Shown piece by piece: positions 1 to 7,235 of a stretch of DNA of 22,400 nucleotides; position 1 is the first letter of the stretch, and the number at the start of each line of letters is the position of its first letter. The notes beneath the pieces are model-generated. The model saw only the letters and a program-made list of their open reading frames with translations. It had not been told where the DNA came from and did no database searches. Both the position numbers and the translations under genes were made by a program. Source of the DNA: an uncultured Atopobium sp. (GTDB lineage: Bacteria > Actinomycetota > Coriobacteriia > Coriobacteriales > Atopobiaceae); assembly GCA_937990665.1 (NCBI GenBank), contig CALKRF010000067.1, positions 1 to 22,400 on the forward strand, read 5' to 3'.

Positions 1-25
1 GTGATTTTTGTTTTGGGGATAGAAC

Positions 26-2185
26 ATGAAAAAAAAGACGCGTTATTCATGCAAGCCTTCTACACAGAAGCTAATTGTGGCCGCATCTCTGAGCATGGCT
101 CTACTTTGTGGTCTACCTGCAGCTCCGGCTCTTGCAGAGACTACTGATACTTCCACAGTAAGTGCTCCTGAATCAACTTCTAAATCCTATTATCCAAAGT
201 GGAAAATAGTTGATGGAAAGTTTTATTTTTATACTGAAGATGGAACTATTCTAAAAAGTCAGTGGATCACTTATAACGATAGTCAATATTATGTAGATGA
301 AACTGGAGCTGCAGCATCTGGTTTCTATACTACACCTGATGGCAAAACCTGGTATTTTCAGCCAGGGTCAGGGTTACCGTATGCTAGATACGGCTTAATG
401 ATTTTTCTCGAAAATAATAATACTCCTAGTTATCACTACACTTTCTACTACGTAGATAAAGATAACGGCTTGATAAAAAACAATTGGGTTAAAACAGATC
501 ATGGTTGGAGCTGGGCCGGCGCTGATGGTCGTTTTATTGAAGGATGGTTTACTGCTCCTAATGGTACAACCTGGTATTTAACTGTTAAGACTGAAGGGGG
601 TGCTCCGGTTATTACTGACGCTGCCTCAGTCAATGGAAAGCTGTACTTCTTTGATCCTTCGACAGGACTTTTACGAAATTCTTGGGTAAATATGGGCCAG
701 GGTGTAGAAGCTTGGTACTGGGCTGGTCCAGATGGCGCTGCTGTCTCTGGCTGGTTTAAAACTCCAGATGGCAAAACTTGGTATGCCGACCCAAAACATT
801 CCAATAGGGTGGTAATGGGCGGAATAGATATTGATGATAAATATTATTTCTTTGATCACAGTAATGGCCTCGTTACCCATGGTTGGATCGGTGGTGGTGA
901 TGATGGTGAATGGGCTTGGATTGAAACAGTAGGCTCTGTTTATTCTGGCTGGAAACACATGCCAAATGGTAAGTGGTTCTATTTTGGTGAAACAGAATTC
1001 CCTATGATTAATAAGGATTTTGTCTACACTACTTACAGCTTCCCTGTGCTTAAGAAAGGTGTCTTCACTATTTCTAGCGGAACTTATTACGTTGACGTAA
1101 ATCAAGGAATGACTTCTAACGATTGGGTGCAGCTCCCTAATGGCGGTTGGGCTTGGGCACAGTCGAGCGGTGCATTTGCCTCTGGTTGGTACACCACGCC
1201 TAATGGCAAAACTTGGTATTTTGATCCATCAGATCCGCAGCATCCTGCACTTATTGGAGACGCTGAAATTAACGGTCAATCATATTATTTTGATTTAGGT
1301 TATGGTCTTTCTAAAAATGGATGGGTTCATAGAGCTGATGGTTCTTGGTCTTGGGCTGGAGAGAGTGGGGCGCTTCAATCAGGTTGGAAGCATATGCCTA
1401 ATGGCAAGTGGTTCTACTTTGATCCAAAAGACCCTTATCACCGTATGCTTGTAGGTGTCATCCAAATTTCTAGTGGAACCTACTACATTGACGAATCCGC
1501 TGGTATGACTTCTAACGATTGGGTACAGCTCCCTAATGACGGTTGGGCTTGGGCACAGTCGAGCGGTGCATTTGCTTCTGGTTGGTACACCACGCCAAAT
1601 GGCACAACTTGGTATTTTGATCCATCAGATCCGCAGCATCCTGCAATAATTGGTGAGACTGAAATTAACGGTCAATCATATTATTTTGATTCAGGCTATG
1701 GTCTTCTGAAAAATGGATGGGTTCATAGAACCGATGGCTCTTGGTCTTGGGCTGGAGAGAGTGGGGCGCTTCAATCAGGTTGGAAGCATATGCCTAATGG
1801 CAAGTGGTTCTACTTTGATACCAAAGATTCCAAGCACCGTATGCTTGTTGGTGTCATCCAAATTCCTAGCGGAACTTATTATATTGATGAGTCTGCTGGA
1901 ATGACCGCTAACAGTTGGGTACAGCTCCCAGAAGGCGGTTGGGCATGGGCACAGTCAAGTGGCGCATTTGCTTCAGGATGGTATACCACACCAAATGGCA
2001 AGACTTGGTACTTTGATCCAGCAAAACCAAGCCATCCTGCTTATACTGGAGAACACACTATTGATGGTAAAGACTATTACTTTGACGCAGGATATGGTCT
2101 TGCTCGCAATCAATGGATTACCCGTTCCGATGGCGTAAGACGCTGGGCTGGACCAGATGGAGTGCTTACCTCATATAAGCACTAA
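26..2185 (+). CDS. Secreted cell-wall-binding repeat protein without catalytic domain
   Basis: 719 residues. A signal peptide ends near residue 38 (hydrophobic stretch, then APALA before ETTD). The rest consists of aromatic/glycine repeats of the cell-wall (choline/glucan) binding type: GW..., KTWYFDP, KWFYFD, SYYFD. The C-terminal half is a regular 132-residue unit present almost three times (equivalent Met residues 362, 494, 626), each made of a WAWAQSSGAFASGW half and a WSWAGESGALQSGW half. I see no enzyme domain, sortase motif or C-terminal membrane anchor, so attachment is probably through the repeats, perhaps to wall or capsule polymers. The start is the ATG after GGGGA at 15-18. It is a tandem paralogue of the next gene: signal peptides and repeats match, and the 48-nt gap shows no terminator. 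Ligand unknown. Alternatives are an adhesin or a glucan-binding protein. Confidence 0.85.
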   Translation: MKKKTRYSCKPSTQKLIVAASLSMALLCGLPAAPALAETTDTSTVSAPESTSKSYYPKWKIVDGKFYFYTEDGTILKSQWITYNDSQYYVDETGAAASGFYTTPDGKTWYFQPGSGLPYARYGLMIFLENNNTPSYHYTFYYVDKDNGLIKNNWVKTDHGWSWAGADGRFIEGWFTAPNGTTWYLTVKTEGGAPVITDAASVNGKLYFFDPSTGLLRNSWVNMGQGVEAWYWAGPDGAAVSGWFKTPDGKTWYADPKHSNRVVMGGIDIDDKYYFFDHSNGLVTHGWIGGGDDGEWAWIETVGSVYSGWKHMPNGKWFYFGETEFPMINKDFVYTTYSFPVLKKGVFTISSGTYYVDVNQGMTSNDWVQLPNGGWAWAQSSGAFASGWYTTPNGKTWYFDPSDPQHPALIGDAEINGQSYYFDLGYGLSKNGWVHRADGSWSWAGESGALQSGWKHMPNGKWFYFDPKDPYHRMLVGVIQISSGTYYIDESAGMTSNDWVQLPNDGWAWAQSSGAFASGWYTTPNGTTWYFDPSDPQHPAIIGETEINGQSYYFDSGYGLLKNGWVHRTDGSWSWAGESGALQSGWKHMPNGKWFYFDTKDSKHRMLVGVIQIPSGTYYIDESAGMTANSWVQLPEGGWAWAQSSGAFASGWYTTPNGKTWYFDPAKPSHPAYTGEHTIDGKDYYFDAGYGLARNQWITRSDGVRRWAGPDGVLTSYKH
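1060..2180 (+). repeat. 396-bp tandem in-gene repeat, nearly three copies
   Basis: Equivalent positions recur every 396 bp (the string gacttctaac at 1111 and 1507, its variant gaccgctaac at 1903). Copies one and two are almost identical over long runs; the third is more diverged and incomplete. The period is exactly 132 codons, so copy number can change without loss of frame. Confidence 0.85.
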
Positions 2186-2233
2186 ATTAGTTTGAACTGC
2201 TCTTTATTACCTGGATTTATTGGAGTTAAAACA

Positions 2234-4483
2234 ATGGAGAAGAAGATGCGTTTTTCCTACAGACCTTCTACACAGAAGCTTATTGCGATTGCTTCGTTGA
2301 GTACAGCTCTACTTTGCGGACTCCACGCTGCTCCTGCTTTTGCAGAGACTGCTGATACATCCGCAGTAAATGCTCCTGCTGTAACAACTGAAACTACTGC
2401 AACATCTGAAAATACTTCTCCTACAGCACCTGAAAACTCTCAGCCTACCTCACCTGCAGCGCCAACAACAACTCCAACAACAAACCAGACACCCGCTGTT
2501 CCAAAAGAGAATACTTCGCCAACCCCTCAGTCTTCTGGATGGAGACAAGAAATCGGCCAATTCCACTATTACAGAGAAGATGGAACACTTGTCACAAGCC
2601 AGTGGATCAAAGATGATTCTGGTTGGCACTATGTAGACGCTGCTGGTAATGCAGTCAAGGGTTTGTACACAACACCTAATGGAAAAACTTGGTATTTTGA
2701 TCCAACTGACCCGCAGCATAAGGCAATCTTCGGTGAAGTTGAAATTGATGGTAAGTTTTACTACTTTGATTCAACAAACGGACTTGTAACAAATGGATGG
2801 GTATATCGTTCAGCAAGTTCTTGGTCATGGGCAACTGAAGATGGTACTTACTATTCTGGATGGAAGCATATGCCTAACGGCAAGTGGTTCTATTTTGATC
2901 CAGAAGAACCTCGTCATCGTATGTTAATTGGAACAATTCAGGTTTCTGGTACCTCATATTACATTGATGAATATGCAGGTATGATTTCTAACAGTTGGAT
3001 TCAACTACCAACTCGTGAGTGGGCTTGGGCTCAAAAAAATGGCGCTCTTGCCTCTGGTTGGTTTAACACACCAAATGGTAGAACTTGGTACTTTGATCCA
3101 TCTGTTCCACAGCATCCAGCGCTTATTGGCAACGTCGAAATTGACGGCACATATTATCATTTCGATGAAAACTATGGAATCCTTAGAAATAGTTGGATTC
3201 ACAATGATGATGGTTCATGGTCTTGGGTAGATTCTTATGGCTCATTCTATTCAGGTTGGAAACATTTCCCAAATGGTAAATGGTTTTACTTTGATCCAGA
3301 AGACTCAATTCATCGCATGAAAACTGGACTTTTCCAACTTCCTAGCGGTTCATATTACGTTGATGAAAATGCTGGTATGACTTCAAGTAATTGGGTGTCC
3401 CTACCAGACGGAAATTTGTCCTGGGCTCAATCTAGCGGCGCGCTTGTCTCTGGATGGTTTACTACTCCTGGCAATAAGACCTGGTATTTTAATCCAAGCT
3501 CAATTGATCACGCTGCTTATGTTGGTGAACATTCTATTGATGGAAAGAACTACTACTTTGATAAAAGCTATGGTCTAGCAAAAAATGAATGGGTTACTCT
3601 TTCAAATGGCGTAAAACGTTGGGCAGGTCCAGATGGAGTACTGACTGGATTCATTTCTCCCGAAGGAGTCTTCTCTACAGATGACGGTTCACAGCCAACA
3701 GGAACGGTACATCTTCCAGGATTGACTGTAAACGTTGGCTCTGACCATAAAATTAAGACGGGATGGATAAAAGAAAATAGTAAAGATTTTTACTATCTTT
3801 CTAATGGTGCACCAGCAGATGGATGGCTTAATATTCATGGAACTTGGTACTATTTTAGTTCCAATGGAGAAAAACAAACTGGTTGGATTAATTCAAAGGG
3901 CAGTTGGTACTTCCTTGATTCTGACGGCAAGATGAAAACCGGATGGATTAAAGATAACGGCAAGGACTACTATCTCAGTAATAATGGTTCCATGCAAACT
4001 GGTTATGTATCCTGGGGTGGAAAACTGTATTGGTCAGCTGCTGATGGCGCCATGGAGGAGCAGCCTTGCTACTACCCCGACATGTATCGTTATGCGCAGA
4101 ACTATTACAGTGCTACTAACTGGCTCATCCAGATTGATACTACCGGCAATCGCTTTGCTGTATATAGGGGCTCGCACGGCAACTGGGTTGTTTGGTACGA
4201 ATGGCAGTGCACTACAGGAGCACCAGGCATGTGGACTCCTCATGGTCAATTTACCGTAGGTAACAAGGGTCTTTACTTTGGGTCTGGCTTTAGATGCTGG
4301 TATTACACGACCATTTCTGGTGAGTATCTTATTCACTCCATTCTCTATAACTCCGACGGTTATACCGTCCGTGATGGTAGGCTTGGATACAACGGTTCCC
4401 ACGGTTGCGTACGTCTTGCAACAGAAAACGCTAAGTGGGTTTATGACAACATTCCTTATGGAACTAAGATTGTTATTTGGTAA
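2234..4483 (+). CDS. Secreted L,D-transpeptidase with cell-wall-binding repeats
   Basis: 749 residues from the ATG at 2234, chosen because TGGAG lies at 2221-2225 and because the N-terminus then aligns with the upstream paralogue (signal peptide ending APAFA). An upstream TTG at 2192 would add 14 unrelated residues. Order: signal peptide; Thr/Pro/Ser-rich linker (about residues 45-105); large aromatic binding repeats like those of the first protein; a short spacer; classic 20-residue GW..YYF.S.G repeats; and a C-terminal YkuD domain of about 130 residues. The YkuD signature GSHGCVRL is intact, with catalytic Cys725 (codon 4406-4408) and an upstream His in LIHSILYN. The family cross-links peptidoglycan 3-3 or attaches molecules to meso-DAP stems, outside the membrane. 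The repeats probably position it on the wall. Two further cysteines (QCTTG, RCWYY) could form a disulfide. It ends at a strong terminator. Confidence 0.9.
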   Translation: MEKKMRFSYRPSTQKLIAIASLSTALLCGLHAAPAFAETADTSAVNAPAVTTETTATSENTSPTAPENSQPTSPAAPTTTPTTNQTPAVPKENTSPTPQSSGWRQEIGQFHYYREDGTLVTSQWIKDDSGWHYVDAAGNAVKGLYTTPNGKTWYFDPTDPQHKAIFGEVEIDGKFYYFDSTNGLVTNGWVYRSASSWSWATEDGTYYSGWKHMPNGKWFYFDPEEPRHRMLIGTIQVSGTSYYIDEYAGMISNSWIQLPTREWAWAQKNGALASGWFNTPNGRTWYFDPSVPQHPALIGNVEIDGTYYHFDENYGILRNSWIHNDDGSWSWVDSYGSFYSGWKHFPNGKWFYFDPEDSIHRMKTGLFQLPSGSYYVDENAGMTSSNWVSLPDGNLSWAQSSGALVSGWFTTPGNKTWYFNPSSIDHAAYVGEHSIDGKNYYFDKSYGLAKNEWVTLSNGVKRWAGPDGVLTGFISPEGVFSTDDGSQPTGTVHLPGLTVNVGSDHKIKTGWIKENSKDFYYLSNGAPADGWLNIHGTWYYFSSNGEKQTGWINSKGSWYFLDSDGKMKTGWIKDNGKDYYLSNNGSMQTGYVSWGGKLYWSAADGAMEEQPCYYPDMYRYAQNYYSATNWLIQIDTTGNRFAVYRGSHGNWVVWYEWQCTTGAPGMWTPHGQFTVGNKGLYFGSGFRCWYYTTISGEYLIHSILYNSDGYTVRDGRLGYNGSHGCVRLATENAKWVYDNIPYGTKIVIW

Positions 4484-4512
4484 TCCAAATAACCATGAAG
4501 CTCTATAGCAAT

Positions 4513-4550
4513 AAACCCCAACTCATATTGAGCTGGGGTTTATTTGTTAG
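4513..4550. terminator. Bidirectional rho-independent terminator
   Basis: The stem aaaccccaactc / gagctggggttt (4513-4524 with 4530-4541, one mismatch, loop atatt) is followed on the + strand by tatttgtt, and on the - strand by a T-rich stretch. It lies between convergent genes and can serve both. Confidence 0.85.
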
Positions 4551-4564
4551 CTTATAAAACGTGG

Positions 4565-4960
4565 TTACGCAAAATACTTTGCTTCAAAATCCTTAAATTG
4601 CTCTGGAGTAGCATTTTGATCTACCGAGAAGGACTGTGCAACCGCTACTGCCTGCTGTCTTCTGAGACCAGCCTTATCCTCATCTCCTAGTTGATCATAA
4701 ACGTGAGAGAGCCTGTCGAGAGCATATACCACATACTCTGCAACTGAATCAGCTACGCCGGAGAGCAACATCATCGTTACAAGAGAGTCTGGCGAAAGCG
4801 CAAGAGCAGTCTCTGGACTCAAATCAATGAGCTCTGCAACAGCTGCCTCTACCCCATCAAGTGACTCTTCAGTTTGAGCCTCTAAAGCATTTCCCAAACC
4901 TGCTGTGACCGTTGAAGTAAAGTCATCGATTACTTCCAAAATGTAATCTCGTTGAAGCAT
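4565..4960 (-). CDS. Small conserved protein of unknown function, DUF6483-like
   Basis: 131 residues, acidic, predicted mostly helical, with no signal peptide or membrane helix. The N-terminus (QRDYILEVIDDF), a central LSPETALALSPDSLV and a TPR-like stretch (VYDQLGDEDKAGLRRQQAVAVA) resemble my recollection of the DUF6483 family, which has no known function; this match is from memory and not tested. Its ATG starts 14 nt after the ruvB stop with TTGGAAC upstream, so it should be the last gene of the ruvCAB transcript. That placement allows, but does not prove, a role linked to DNA repair. Confidence 0.75.
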   Translation of the reverse strand: MLQRDYILEVIDDFTSTVTAGLGNALEAQTEESLDGVEAAVAELIDLSPETALALSPDSLVTMMLLSGVADSVAEYVVYALDRLSHVYDQLGDEDKAGLRRQQAVAVAQSFSVDQNATPEQFKDFEAKYFA

Positions 4961-4974
4961 TTTGTTCCAATCTA

Positions 4975-6042
4975 CTAGTTAGTAGGAACAGGAATACGTA
5001 AGTGATCAAATGCAGCATGCGTTGCCTGTCTACCTTGAGGTGTTCTAATAATAAGCCCTTGTTGCAAAAGATATGGCTCATAAACATCTTCAAGTGTAGA
5101 CGGATCCTCTGAGACTGCACTTGCAATGGTTGTGAGACCAACCGGACGACCTCTGAATGTCTCGCAAAGCGCACGTAAAACACGCACGTCCATTACATCT
5201 AGACCAAGCTCATCAATCTCAAAGAATGAAAGGGCTTCTGAGGCTACCTGCCAGGTAATAGTACCTTCGGCTTTAACTTGTGCGTAATCTCGTACGCGTT
5301 TTAACAGACGGTTTGCTAAACGCGGTGTACCTCTTGATCGAGAAGCAATTTCTGCAGCACCCTGCTCATCAACTTCCACGTCAAGGATGTTTGCCGAGCG
5401 CATGACAATAGTCTGAAGCTCAGGAACAGTGTAGTAGTCAAGGCGATACGAAATACCAAAACGATCGCGCAAAGGACCAGTCAAAAGTCCGGTTCTTGTT
5501 GTTGCAGCCACAAGGGTAAAGCGTGGAATATCAAGCCTGATTGACCTTGCCGCAGGACCTTTGCCAATAACAATATCTAAGAAGAAGTCTTCCATTGCTG
5601 GATACAGAATTTCTTCAACCTGGTGATTAAGCCTGTGAATCTCATCCACAAAGAGGATATCTCCCTCTTCAAGATTGGTGAGAATTGCTGCTAAATCTCC
5701 TGCTCGCTCAATTGCGGGACCAGAGGTTGTATGAAGCTTTGAGCCCATTTCTCCTGCTAAAACACCAGCAAGTGTTGTTTTACCAAGGCCTGGAGGCCCA
5801 GAAAATATAACGTGATCAAGCGGCTCATTACGACTTTTTGCAGCCTCAATAAGAACACGGAGATTTGATTTAACACGTTCCTGACCAAGATACTCATCAA
5901 GAGTTTTTGGTCGCAAGTTTCTATCTTGCTCCAGATCTTCTGCCTGAAGTCCACTAGAAACTACACGTTGAGAAGTGTGTCCTGGAAATGGAGCTGGAGT
6001 AGACGACGACTCAAATAAGTTATCTGCATCTGCTTCCCACAT
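4975..6042 (-). CDS. ruvB: Holliday junction branch migration ATPase RuvB
   Basis: 355 residues, normal for RuvB plus a slightly long N-terminal tail. RuvB hexamers pump DNA through RuvA-bound four-way junctions in the cytoplasm. Visible motifs: the RPKTLDEYLGQ lead-in, Walker A GPPGLGKTTLA, Walker B DEIHRLN, sensor-1 AATTRTG, arginine finger region GPLRDRFG, and the C-terminal winged-helix segment with RGRPVGLTTIA and RTPQGRQAT. The ATG overlaps the ruvA stop by one base (TAATG), which indicates translational coupling. All key ATPase residues are present. Confidence 0.98.
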   Translation of the reverse strand: MWEADADNLFESSSTPAPFPGHTSQRVVSSGLQAEDLEQDRNLRPKTLDEYLGQERVKSNLRVLIEAAKSRNEPLDHVIFSGPPGLGKTTLAGVLAGEMGSKLHTTSGPAIERAGDLAAILTNLEEGDILFVDEIHRLNHQVEEILYPAMEDFFLDIVIGKGPAARSIRLDIPRFTLVAATTRTGLLTGPLRDRFGISYRLDYYTVPELQTIVMRSANILDVEVDEQGAAEIASRSRGTPRLANRLLKRVRDYAQVKAEGTITWQVASEALSFFEIDELGLDVMDVRVLRALCETFRGRPVGLTTIASAVSEDPSTLEDVYEPYLLQQGLIIRTPQGRQATHAAFDHLRIPVPTN

Positions 6043-6674
6043 TAATTACCACTTCCCAAACGCCTTAGTGCATATCCAATAGCAGCTTCAATTGTAATAG
6101 CACCAGCCTCTTCATACCCCTCAAGAGCAAGCGTTGCTTCCTGAGAAGTAAAGCCCATTCCAAGAAGAGCCTCAATAGCCTCTGATTCTACAGAGGTTAC
6201 AGCAGGTTTTGGAATAGCAGCAAAGTCTGCAGGAGACGTAAGACCAACAAGCTGCTTAAGCTCTGCATCTTTTGCGAACACATCAGAAAGTTCAATTACT
6301 AAGCGCTCTGCCTTCTTTTTACCAAGGCCAGAAACGCTCTTAAGACGATTTCCGTCATTGGTAGCCACAATTACTGCAAGTTGCTGTGGCGTAAACGTAG
6401 AAAGCACGGAAAGAGCCAATTTAGGACCTACTCCAGAAATTGCACGCAAGCGATCAAAGAGCGCACGCTCTTCTCGCGAAGCAAATCCAAAGAGTTCCAT
6501 TGAATCTTCTCTGACCACCATACGAGTTAAAACGGTGACGCCTGCTTCACCCGCTTGTGGAAGCGCAGCAGCTGTTGAAGCTGATATACCTAGCTCATAC
6601 CCAACGCCATTAACGTCGAGAACAGCAACTGAAGGAGTAACGGATACAAGTGTGCCCGTAAGTTGGACAATCAT
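6042..6674 (-). CDS. ruvA: Holliday junction DNA helicase subunit RuvA
   Basis: 210 residues. RuvA tetramers bind Holliday junctions and load RuvB. An N-terminal OB-fold (MIVQLTGTLV... through MELFGFASREER) is followed by two helix-hairpin-helix motifs (ISGVGPKLALSVL and VSGLGKKKAERLVIEL) and a C-terminal domain (GMGFTSQEATLALEG) that contacts RuvB. The start overlaps the ruvC stop as ATGA. Length and domain order are typical. Confidence 0.98.
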   Translation of the reverse strand: MIVQLTGTLVSVTPSVAVLDVNGVGYELGISASTAAALPQAGEAGVTVLTRMVVREDSMELFGFASREERALFDRLRAISGVGPKLALSVLSTFTPQQLAVIVATNDGNRLKSVSGLGKKKAERLVIELSDVFAKDAELKQLVGLTSPADFAAIPKPAVTSVESEAIEALLGMGFTSQEATLALEGYEEAGAITIEAAIGYALRRLGSGN

Positions 6675-7174
6675 AGTTGTATTCTTCCCTTTCCAAGCGA
6701 GGTGGTTCTTACAAGATTAGCGTGACAAACTGCAGCAGCTAAAGCGTCAGCCGCGTGATCTGGATGAGGCTGATGGTCCAAGCACAATATGTTTTGAACC
6801 ATATACATAACCTGCTGTTTATCAGCAGCTCCTGTACCAACAACAGCCTGCTTTATCTGCATTGGAGTATATTCTCCAACCGTAAGACCTGCTTTAGAAC
6901 AAGCGACAATAGCGGCACCGCGAGCATGTGCAGTAGGAATAGCAGATTTAACGTTTTGTCCAAAGTAAATGCTCTCGATAGAAAGAGCTTCTGGTGAAAA
7001 CTTATCTATAACCTCAACAATCTGGTTATAGATTCTTCCCAAGCGCATATCTATTGGTTCATCTGCGGTTGTAGTTATGCATCCATAGGCGCGTGCACGG
7101 CATTCAGAACCCCTAGTCTCTACAATTCCCCATCCAGTGTGAGCAAGACCAGGGTCTATTCCAAGAATTACCAT
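6671..7174 (-). CDS. ruvC: Holliday junction resolvase RuvC
   Basis: 167 residues. This dimeric endonuclease cuts Holliday junctions symmetrically. The acidic catalytic set is visible: ILGIDPGLAHTGWG (Asp7), SIESIYFGQN, and the C-terminal HPDHAADALAAAVCH. It is the first gene of ruvC-ruvA-ruvB. A strong GGAGG sits 5 nt before the ATG. Directly upstream are a promoter and a perfect LexA-type palindrome, so DNA-damage induction of the whole cluster is expected. Confidence 0.98.
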   Translation of the reverse strand: MVILGIDPGLAHTGWGIVETRGSECRARAYGCITTTADEPIDMRLGRIYNQIVEVIDKFSPEALSIESIYFGQNVKSAIPTAHARGAAIVACSKAGLTVGEYTPMQIKQAVVGTGAADKQQVMYMVQNILCLDHQPHPDHAADALAAAVCHANLVRTTSLGKGRIQL

Positions 7175-7183
7175 TGCACCTCC

Positions 7184-7209
7184 TAATATAGAACGTTCGT
7201 TCTATATTA
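7184..7209 (-). promoter_or_regulatory. LexA/SOS operator of ruvCAB
   Basis: A perfect 26-bp inverted repeat, arms taatatagaac and gttctatatta around gttc, contains the core GAAC-N4-GTTC. This matches the LexA (DinR) consensus known from Gram-positive bacteria. It overlaps the proposed -10 element and lies just upstream of the ribosome binding site, the usual position for a repressor site. Confidence 0.85.
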
Positions 7210-7235
7210 TCACAGAGTATGCGCAAACGATGCAA
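7206..7235 (-). promoter_or_regulatory. Promoter of ruvCAB
   Basis: Read on the minus strand, TTGCAT (7230-7235) and GATAAT (7206-7211) are separated by 18 bp, with TGT just before the -10 (extended -10). It begins at the end of the upstream gene. The -10 overlaps the LexA palindrome. Confidence 0.65.

Noticed and set aside
1060..2180. CRISPR-like or mobile repeat array
   Set aside because: The repeats are coding, contiguous, 396 bp long and in frame; there are no spacers.
2192..2233. TTG start giving 14 extra residues on the L,D-transpeptidase
   Set aside because: No ribosome site; the ATG at 2234 has TGGAG upstream and restores the signal peptide shared with the paralogue.
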